Source: an uncultured Johnsonella sp. (GTDB taxonomy: Bacteria; Bacillota; Clostridia; Lachnospirales; Lachnospiraceae). From it: 12,946 nt of DNA. Below, in pieces: positions 1 to 4,665 of this stretch (positions are counted from its first letter, which is position 1; each line of letters starts with the position of its first letter). The position numbers were made by a program, and so were the translations under genes. The notes under the pieces are model-generated. The model did not search any database and was not told the DNA's origin. It saw only the letters and a list, made by a program, of their open reading frames with translations. Location: positions 1 to 12,946 of the forward strand of contig CAJPUK010000054.1 in NCBI GenBank assembly GCA_905373785.1, given 5' to 3'.

Positions 1-1151
1 CTGTAATTTCTTTGACTTACAGCCTTGGCACAATGTTCACAGCAAAATCTCTTTTTCTTATTTGACTTACTGACAATAAAATACTCTCCACAATTTACAT
101 TATCACACTTTCTTATAATCGATGAAGAAGAATCAAGGTTAAATATCGTAAAATAAAGAGCTGTATACAAATTGGGAATTTTCCAGCACGGTCTTAATTT
201 TTCAAAATCATAACTTGGAACAAGCCCTGATAAGGCATTATTCAACTCCTTGGATATCAAATATTTAGCTATGTTAAGGCTAAGCTGTTTCATTTTTTTA
301 GAAGCTTTATTATTAAAATCCTCATATACTTGTGCATTAAGTATATCCTCAAAAAGCATGTCCTTCACATATATAACTTCAAAATCAACCCACATATGAA
401 ATAAAAAGTCTATTATCATCCGGTCTTCTTTTTGCTTTATAAGATGCTTATTCTTAAAAGCTTTGAGTAAAGTTCTGGATAAACTGTGATGATTATTACT
501 GTCTGCAATAAAGTCGTGATAATCCTGTATGGCAATCTCAAAGACTTCATCTTCCATAGCAAAATCATCTATTCTGTAAAAGGAGCTTTCAAAACCGTCA
601 GCATTGGTCTTAACTATCACCCTGTCATAAGAACTTGTAAATTCCTCATATTTAGGAAAGTGGAATAAGAGATTGATAATGTTAAACTGTTTTGCTTTTC
701 TTTCATTTGAGATTTGAAAGGTAAACAAAAGTAAGTATATAGCATTCAAAACCTCTTTATAATCCCTTAATTCTTCATTATGTAAAGCATATAAAAGATG
801 AATCAAAGACTTAAAACGGTTTTTTAGCCTATAAATATCCTTTAGCTCCACATTCTTATATTGCTCACTTGAACTTAACTTAAAAAAATAACCGTACTTT
901 TCTATAAAGTTTTTAAGAGCCTTCAAGTCATAGTCTTCAAGCTTTATAAACTCTCCAACTACGTTATTTTTTTTCAGTATCTTTCTTCCTGTATCCAAAC
1001 TTAATCCCTGTTCGGAATTTAAAAAGAATGATAATTTTTCATCAGAGTTTTTCACACTGAGCTGTTCTTGTATTTCATTGTTTATAATATCGGTTTTTTT
1101 TTCAACAAGTGTTAAAACTTTGTAACTTGTAAAAATATGTAAGGTCTCCAT
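1..1151 (-). CDS. Hypothetical protein with C-terminal Cys-cluster zinc finger (partial, C-terminus off left edge)
   Basis: The frame is open from an ATG at 1151 to the left edge, giving at least 383 residues with no stop. A strong GAGGGG ribosome binding site lies just upstream of the ATG. Residues 1-340 are Lys/Glu/Phe-rich and show no motif I recognise. Near the end a cysteine cluster appears: C349, C354, then C370, C371 and C374, followed by a basic stretch (KAVSQRNY). This resembles the treble-clef finger at the C-terminus of CGNR-type and DUF6076-like proteins, where cysteine pairs flank a short basic loop. The role is unknown; nucleic-acid binding is an inference from the finger alone. 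It lies downstream of the PepSY gene, separated from it by a terminator, so it is probably a separate transcription unit. It is likely a chromosomal gene outside the prophage. I am sure it is coding, not of its family. Confidence 0.8.
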   Translation of the reverse strand, partial: METLHIFTSYKVLTLVEKKTDIINNEIQEQLSVKNSDEKLSFFLNSEQGLSLDTGRKILKKNNVVGEFIKLEDYDLKALKNFIEKYGYFFKLSSSEQYKNVELKDIYRLKNRFKSLIHLLYALHNEELRDYKEVLNAIYLLLFTFQISNERKAKQFNIINLLFHFPKYEEFTSSYDRVIVKTNADGFESSFYRIDDFAMEDEVFEIAIQDYHDFIADSNNHHSLSRTLLKAFKNKHLIKQKEDRMIIDFLFHMWVDFEVIYVKDMLFEDILNAQVYEDFNNKASKKMKQLSLNIAKYLISKELNNALSGLVPSYDFEKLRPCWKIPNLYTALYFTIFNLDSSSSIIRKCDNVNCGEYFIVSKSNKKKRFCCEHCAKAVSQRNY

Positions 1152-1218
1152 TAAAACCCCTCACTCAAGTATCATTAGATATAGTTTTCCACACCACTCC
1201 AATTTTAATTTATAAGCA

Positions 1219-1258
1219 AAAGACTGCTGCGAGATATAAAATCTCACAACAGTCCTTT
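1219..1258 (-). terminator. Rho-independent terminator after the PepSY gene
   Basis: The arms are 1221-1235 and 1241-1255 with a 5-nt loop. Read as minus-strand RNA all 15 positions pair, three of them G-U. Read as plus-strand RNA those three become C-A mismatches, so the structure is tuned to the minus strand. A U-rich stretch follows. It sits 41 nt past the PepSY stop codon. Confidence 0.85.
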
Positions 1259-1298
1259 ATTATACTACAAAATTAAAAACATAAACAAGTAAGTTTAA

Positions 1299-1604
1299 TT
1301 AATCGTCATATTCTACATCAAAATCTAAGATATGACCTGTGTTTGCATCAACCTCAACATCATATTCATAGCCATTGTAGAAAAACTCTATCTCATACTC
1401 ATATCTTCCATGTTCATAGTCAAGTTTAACCTTTGTATATCTTGCTCCTGAAGCCGGAACTCCCGCTCTCTTAACTGCTATTTCCTTTGCCTGCTCAGGT
1501 GTTATCTTAGTATTTGCGGCTGATGCATTAAATCCAAATGCTCCCACTGTTAATGCAAGTGCTGTGAATGCTGCTGTTATTTTATATGTAATTTTCTTCA
1601 TCAT
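1299..1604 (-). CDS. Secreted PepSY-domain protein
   Basis: The product is 101 residues. Residues 1-29 form a signal peptide: MMKK, a hydrophobic core rich in Ala/Leu/Val, and a probable signal peptidase I site after the Ala-Ser-Ala at 27-29. Residues 34-100 form one PepSY domain, with the helix ITPEQAKEIAVKRAGV, then strands containing YEYEIEF and YEYDVEVDANTGHIL. PepSY domains are found in M4 peptidase propeptides and in small exported proteins, and are thought to inhibit or modulate cell-surface proteases. Here the domain stands alone, so the protein is presumably exported and either free or surface-associated. An AGGAG lies 8 nt before the ATG at 1604; a second ATG follows at once and could also serve. 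It has its own promoter and terminator. It is probably a host gene next to the prophage rather than a phage gene. Confidence 0.9.
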   Translation of the reverse strand: MMKKITYKITAAFTALALTVGAFGFNASAANTKITPEQAKEIAVKRAGVPASGARYTKVKLDYEHGRYEYEIEFFYNGYEYDVEVDANTGHILDFDVEYDD

Positions 1605-1717
1605 AGCTATTATCTCCTTTTACGGTTTCTAATTTTCTGTTATTTTATTCTTCAGTATCATTGATTAAACTTTTATTTTGCGCGCTTACTACAGTTTTAA
1701 TCTCTGAACTTGTGCTA

Positions 1718-1752
1718 AGTATATAATGCAAACATTAAAGCAACATTAAAAC
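1718..1752 (-). promoter_or_regulatory. Candidate activator-dependent promoter of the PepSY gene with 11-bp tandem repeat
   Basis: On the plus strand AACATTAAAGC (1731-1741) is followed directly by AACATTAAAAC (1742-1752), 10 of 11 identical. On the minus strand this reads as two TTTAATGTT boxes in tandem. Seven nt downstream is a TATACT -10 (1723-1718), while the -35 position (about 1741-1746) is poor and lies inside the repeats. Tandem 11-bp boxes replacing a -35 are the usual layout for OmpR/PhoB-family response regulators. No regulator gene is in view, so the identification rests on layout only. Confidence 0.5.
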
Positions 1753-1838
1753 AAAAAATTTGTAAATACAATAAAATAAGGCTTTCTATGTCCTATTTGT
1801 TATTGTTTTGTTATTATTAAACCTTATCAAAGAGTTTC

Positions 1839-1874
1839 AAAGGGCTGCTAATATTAAGTTTTGGGCAGCCCTTT
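1839..1874 (-). terminator. Terminator after the endolysin gene
   Basis: A perfect 10-bp stem, AAAGGGCTGC with GCAGCCCTTT, encloses a 16-nt loop at 1849-1864. It begins 34 nt past the endolysin stop. The stem is GC-rich against AT-rich flanks. The minus-strand U-tract is short (UUU inside the stem, then GAAACUCUUU), while the plus side is U-rich, so it may work in both directions. Confidence 0.75.
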
Positions 1875-1908
1875 CATGATATTTTTATATTACATTTCTA
1901 TAATTATT

Positions 1909-2703
1909 TTATACTACTGCTACACTTAAAGCTCCATTCTCATCAGTCTTAAGCATGCAGCACTCAAACTCACCGTTTATAGTATTGTCAAATATATACC
2001 TCTTACCGTCTATTACTTGCAATCCGGTTACTGCATATCCGTCTTCACCAAAATAGTACCAGTGACTATTTATAGTTTTCCAACTTGACTTTATATAGCT
2101 ATTTCCGGTATCTGCATACCACCAACCTCTGTCATCTCTGTTCCAACCTACCTCATATCTGCTTTTAGTTTTGAGTAGACTGTAATCCGGTCTACCATAT
2201 CCGGCTATGCGTGCATTATCTATATCATATTGCTTATAGCACACACTGCCGCCATTGGGAATTACCTGTGAGCCGAGAGAAGTATTACCCTCTATGGTGT
2301 ATACAACATTTCCTGCAACCTTATATACCAAGCCTATATGACAGATACGAACACTGTTTTTGAAAAATATCAAATCTCCTACCTTAGGTCTGCTATGCCA
2401 TTGCCCCTTATCCTTAAACCACTGTGCGGATGTAGGAGTATATGCACTAAAAGGACCCGTAAGTTTTAGAGTTTGAGCCTTTCCAAAAGCCTTAACAAAG
2501 CACCAGTCAACAAACATGTCGCACCATGGTTGACCCTGTAGTCCGGGATATAAATCTCTGGCGTATTTTGTATAGTTATTTTGCCCGGCATTGGCATTCT
2601 TATCATCAAGGTTATTTGCATTTTTCTTTTCCATATATCCTACTTCGGCTCTTGCTATCTCAATTAGCTGTAGGATATTAGGGTCTGTATTGTTTTGTAA
2701 CAT
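1909..2703 (-). CDS. Phage endolysin: CHAP-type amidase/endopeptidase with cell-wall-binding repeats
   Basis: This 264-residue lysin cuts peptidoglycan for host lysis. Residues about 10-175 form a CHAP/NlpC-P60-like papain fold. The likely catalytic Cys61 is in QPWCDMFVDWCF, His122 in ICHIGLVYKV, and a third polar residue (Glu138 or Asn140) in IEGN; KVGDLIFF is typical of CHAP. Residues about 186-262 are choline-binding-type repeats rich in Trp, Tyr and Gly (GWNRDDRGWWYAD, WYYFGEDGYAVTG, IDGKRYIFD) that should anchor the enzyme to the wall. There is no signal peptide, so release should depend on a holin. An AGGAG lies 8 nt before the ATG. The gene lies behind the terminator of the two-gene cassette at 2826-3564, so it needs readthrough or a weak promoter in 2704-2773. 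Confidence 0.93.
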   Translation of the reverse strand: MLQNNTDPNILQLIEIARAEVGYMEKKNANNLDDKNANAGQNNYTKYARDLYPGLQGQPWCDMFVDWCFVKAFGKAQTLKLTGPFSAYTPTSAQWFKDKGQWHSRPKVGDLIFFKNSVRICHIGLVYKVAGNVVYTIEGNTSLGSQVIPNGGSVCYKQYDIDNARIAGYGRPDYSLLKTKSRYEVGWNRDDRGWWYADTGNSYIKSSWKTINSHWYYFGEDGYAVTGLQVIDGKRYIFDNTINGEFECCMLKTDENGALSVAVV

Positions 2704-2723
2704 ACTTACTCCTTTTGAATGTG

Positions 2724-2747
2724 ATCTTGTTTAAAAGCTTGTTTTAA
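2724..2747 (-). repeat. Tandem 12-bp imperfect repeat upstream of endolysin
   Basis: The units at 2736-2747 and 2724-2735 read on the minus strand as TTAAAACAAGCT and TTTAAACAAGAT, 10 of 12 identical. They lie 21 nt upstream of the endolysin start codon. They may be a regulatory site or chance AT-rich redundancy. Confidence 0.3.
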
Positions 2748-2773
2748 TTTTTTTTCTACTTCATTAAATCAAG

Positions 2774-2807
2774 AAAAAAAGCCGGAACTATAAATACCGA
2801 CTTTTTT
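2774..2807 (-). terminator. Terminator closing the Panacea/membrane-protein cassette
   Basis: Minus-strand RNA folds as A6-GUCGG, an 11-nt loop, then CCGGC-U7. All five core pairs form, one as G-U, and the A-run can extend the pairing into the U-tract. It starts 19 nt after the stop codon at 2826. It separates the two-gene cassette from the endolysin gene. Confidence 0.85.
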
Positions 2808-2825
2808 CTTTTCTATTATTTTATT

Positions 2826-3119
2826 CTATTTTTTCTTACCATACAGGTAACCACTAAGCGTAAATATCATAACTTTAAAAATTTCTATTATTTGTATTGT
2901 ATTAGCTTTACTATTAAAGAAGAAATCTAATATGAAAATAGCAAATATCAAGCCTACACACCACCCTAACAAATTATGCCCCTTTTGCAAATTAAACCAG
3001 TCCCTTTGATTTTTATTAGCTGAAAGAGGTATATTGGGTTCGGTAGCTACATCTTGAACATCCCCTAAAGGCTCATCCAACTCCTTTGATATATCTTCTT
3101 TATTTGATGTATCGCTCAT
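2826..3119 (-). CDS. Small two-helix membrane protein, candidate PanT-type toxin
   Basis: The product is 97 residues. Residues 1-45 are polar and acidic and probably disordered. Residues 49-68 (LLGWCVGLIFAIFILDFFF) and 75-93 form two hydrophobic helices, and the protein ends in GKKK, giving a positive C-terminus. I do not recognise a family. Its ATG lies 20 nt inside the 3' end of the Panacea gene, so the pair is translationally coupled, and a shared promoter and terminator isolate the two. Panacea proteins are known antitoxins for many unrelated toxins, including small transmembrane toxins, so this is a candidate membrane-acting toxin neutralised by its neighbour. An alternative is a second holin or antiholin, since holin and endolysin genes flank the cassette. 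The gene is real; its function is inferred from context only. Confidence 0.85.
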   Translation of the reverse strand: MSDTSNKEDISKELDEPLGDVQDVATEPNIPLSANKNQRDWFNLQKGHNLLGWCVGLIFAIFILDFFFNSKANTIQIIEIFKVMIFTLSGYLYGKKK

Positions 3120-3564
3120 ACGACTGCTCCTTTAGTATATCTTCATCTAAAATATATGGAAGTCCCTTACTTTTTGCTTTTTCCCATGCAGTACCTTCTA
3201 AATGTGTTAGTTTAGATAAGTATATCCCGCTGTAATCCTTGTACTTATCCCATACTTCATCGAATGTACTTTCAAGTTTTTCATTCCCCTTTAGCCTTAA
3301 TGTATAAAACTTCCCATCCTCATAATAATAGTCATCTATGGCATTAGATTTGTATTTTTTAAATGCATTATAAATATCTAATTGAACCGGTCCATACTTC
3401 CAAACCGAAAAAACATCTGAAAATAACTTACTTTTATATTTTTGTAAATATGTTTTATATAATATGTATATGAGCTTTTGCAATTTCATAGGAGTAACAC
3501 TGATGTTATCTCGCTTTGCATATTGCAAAAAAGTATTAGCTACAGCCAAAACCACATTTGTCAT
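3100..3564 (-). CDS. Panacea-domain (DUF4065/SocA-like) protein, candidate PanA antitoxin
   Basis: This 154-residue protein carries the hallmarks of the Panacea domain along most of its length. They are an N-terminal helix, then TPMKLQKLIYILYKTYL (24-40), WKYGPVQLDIYNAFKKY (55-71), a beta-hairpin around 80-92, and LSKLTHLEGTAWEKAK (116-131), matching the family's LSxLTH...W signature. The family (SocA, GepA, PanA) acts as antitoxins or proteolytic adaptors, and PanA proteins neutralise very diverse partner toxins. The ATG is preceded by AAGGAGG at ideal distance. A consensus promoter lies just upstream. The downstream membrane-protein gene overlaps it by 20 nt. The size fits a minimal stand-alone Panacea protein. 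Antitoxin function is an inference from domain plus operon layout; domain assignment is confident. Confidence 0.9.
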   Translation of the reverse strand: MTNVVLAVANTFLQYAKRDNISVTPMKLQKLIYILYKTYLQKYKSKLFSDVFSVWKYGPVQLDIYNAFKKYKSNAIDDYYYEDGKFYTLRLKGNEKLESTFDEVWDKYKDYSGIYLSKLTHLEGTAWEKAKSKGLPYILDEDILKEQSYERYIK

Positions 3565-3585
3565 AGTATTCCTCCTTACTAAATT

Positions 3586-3604
3586 AACTATTTTTAATAT
3601 AGTT
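3586..3604 (-). promoter_or_regulatory. Inverted repeat at the transcription start of the Panacea cassette, possible operator
   Basis: AACTAT and ATAGTT (3586-3591 and 3599-3604) are separated by 7 nt. They straddle the predicted +1, just downstream of the -10 box, where a bound repressor would block initiation. Toxin-antitoxin operons are often autoregulated. The arms are only 6 bp and AT-rich, so chance is possible. Confidence 0.35.
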
Positions 3605-3606
3605 TG

Positions 3607-3635
3607 ATTATAGCATAAAAAAATACGTAAGTAAA
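3607..3635 (-). promoter_or_regulatory. Sigma-A promoter of the Panacea cassette
   Basis: On the minus strand TTTACT (3635-3630) is separated by exactly 17 nt from a perfect TATAAT (3612-3607). It lies 43 nt before the Panacea ATG. A housekeeping promoter here means the cassette can be transcribed in the lysogen independently of the late phage operon. Confidence 0.85.
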
Positions 3636-3701
3636 TTCTTTTTCTCGAACTTATGTTTTAACTTTAAATTGATTTACTCACTCTAACAATAAAATCTATT
3701 C

Positions 3702-4123
3702 TTAAGAAGTTGTATCGTCCTTTTTTGCCTTTAATACATCTAAAGCTTTTTTTAATACTTCCGTTCCGGTGCCACCCATTAGTGAATAATTTTCCAATAT
3801 ACTTAACCCCTCATTTACTATAAATGCCATGCAAGCAGCATTTCTTATGTAATTAATATTAAGAACTTTATCCAAATGAAAAGCAATCACTATCATAAAT
3901 AAGGTTGCAAGCTTCTTAACAAGTCCTTTCCAGCCCGCAACCGAACTCAAGGAACCATGTTCACTTTTTTACTTTTATGGAATATACCTGCAACTGTCAT
4001 GCCCATTACATAGTCTATGACCATGAAAACAAGCAAGGTTCTAAGGGCTATATCAAATCCACCACACAATGTTACTACCAAACCGCCTATACCCCCTAAT
4101 ATAATTTCTATTATATTTTTCAT
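3702..4123 (-). pseudogene. Phage holin (phage_holin_4_1 / toxin-secretion holin family), frameshifted
   Basis: The ATG at 4123 has a strong AAAGGAG and opens a frame that stops at 3947 after 58 residues: MKNIIEIILGGIGG..., a DIALRTLLVFMVIDYVMG helix, then IFHKSKK. The rest of the family continues in the -1 frame: SEHGSLSSVAGWKGLVKKLATLFMIVIAFHLD..., ending at 3702. The break falls in a run of six A (plus-strand T at 3965-3970). A seventh A would restore HKSKKSEHGSLSS and a 140-residue holin, the normal length for this family. The motifs flanking the break (GIFHKS...SVAGWKGL) are contiguous in relatives. The downstream piece alone would need an unsupported TTG start. Either the gene is inactivated or phase-variable, RNA polymerase slips on the A-run, or the assembly has an error. 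In function it would form the membrane lesion that releases the endolysin. Confidence 0.87.
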
Positions 4124-4144
4124 TTAATTAAATCTCCTTTCATT

Positions 4145-4186
4145 AAAAAGGCACTGACTATTTGCATAATCAATGCCTTTTTTTTT
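4145..4186 (-). terminator. Hairpin terminator between tail genes and holin
   Basis: The arms 4150-4159 and 4168-4177 enclose an 8-nt loop, with an A-run and a T-run on the two sides. On minus-strand RNA all 10 pairs form, two as G-U, and U5 follows. The plus-strand version has two C-A mismatches but a longer U-run. It ends the tail operon, yet only 9 nt separate the hairpin from the holin ribosome binding site, so it could also act as an attenuator. Confidence 0.8.
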
Positions 4187-4191
4187 ACTTA

Positions 4192-4323
4192 CTACTCTTC
4201 AGTAGCAAGCTCAGGTGTATCCAAGTCTATAAGTGCCTGCCTAACAGCTTCCTTAAGCCTTGCTGGTACATCTTTGAACTTCTTTTTACCCTTCTGTATT
4301 AAATGTGCCCATACATATGCCAT
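4192..4323 (-). CDS. CD1375/XkdX-like small phage protein (43 aa)
   Basis: The ATG at 4323 has AAAGGAG 8 nt upstream and opens a 43-residue frame. The N-terminal half reads MAYVWAHLIQKGKKKFKDVP and the C-terminal half is an amphipathic helix, ARLKEAVRQALIDLDTPE. The pattern of a hydrophobic start, LI-KG-K, DVP, then R--V--AL, matches the CD1375 family. Those small proteins sit just after tail fibre genes in clostridial phages, the place XkdX takes in PBSX. The biochemical role is unknown even for the family; a small tail or fibre accessory part is likely. It is the last gene before the tail-operon terminator. Confidence 0.85.
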   Translation of the reverse strand: MAYVWAHLIQKGKKKFKDVPARLKEAVRQALIDLDTPELATEE

Positions 4324-4372
4324 ATTTATGTCTCCTTTCTTAAATTAGTTTATATAAAGCTATAAAATAGCC

Positions 4373-4642
4373 TTATTTTTCGGTTGATAATTCAGCTAGT
4401 GCCAATTGATTATCTGTAATTTCACCTTCCATTTGTGTTATTTTTTCAAGCAATTTTTCAGTATCCGTCAAAGGTCTGTCAATGTATATTGGTTCAATTT
4501 TATCTCCATCTACATTGAGCCTAACAAGATTTTTCCCGATAGGCACATCTATCTTTGCAAACCTCAATGCTCCGCTTGGATCAGGTGCAATATCCATCAT
4601 CTGATAGTAGATATTGCCTTTTTCATCAAATATTACTTTCAT
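4373..4642 (-). CDS. Small tail-fibre-associated protein of unknown function
   Basis: The 89-residue product begins MKVIFDEKGNIYYQMMDIAPDPSG. I place the start at the ATG at 4642 because AAAGGAG precedes it by about 5 nt; a longer reading to 4753 would run into the fibre gene and has no ribosome binding site. Residues 1-55 look like a small beta-rich domain, with alternating strands and a Gly-rich turn, and residues 57-86 (TDTEKLLEKITQMEGEITDNQ) like a short coiled coil. It lies between the fibre and the CD1375-like gene, where phages often keep fibre caps or chaperones. I recognise no family, so the role is an inference from position. Confidence 0.8.
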   Translation of the reverse strand: MKVIFDEKGNIYYQMMDIAPDPSGALRFAKIDVPIGKNLVRLNVDGDKIEPIYIDRPLTDTEKLLEKITQMEGEITDNQLALAELSTEK

Positions 4643-4665
4643 ATATCTCCTTTCTGTATTTTGCA

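Larger units (their letters stand above)
1605..1908. other. Intergenic region between endolysin and PepSY gene; probable prophage/host junction zone
   Basis: This stretch of about 300 nt is AT-rich and has no convincing ORF. It contains the endolysin terminator (1839-1874) and the PepSY promoter with tandem repeats (1718-1752). No tRNA or obvious att core can be recognised, because the other prophage end is not in view. It is the most plausible place for the attachment site, since phage-type genes lie to the right and host-type genes to the left. Confidence 0.5.

Noticed and set aside
486..668. Plus-strand ORF of 60 codons
   Set aside because: It lies antisense within the long minus-strand zinc-finger gene, has no ribosome binding site and no recognisable sequence.
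1605..1908. Prophage attachment site core
   Set aside because: It is a plausible location, but a core can only be recognised by matching the other prophage end, which is outside the window.
3965..3970. Programmed ribosomal frameshift in the holin gene
   Set aside because: In the reading phase the site is T AAA AAA GTG, which is not a canonical X XXY YYZ heptamer, and I see no downstream stimulatory structure; a one-base indel explains it more simply.
4360..4372. Small hairpin GCTAT-AAA-ATAGC after the 89-residue protein gene
   Set aside because: The stem has only five or six AT-rich pairs and a poor U-tract, so it is too weak to call a terminator.
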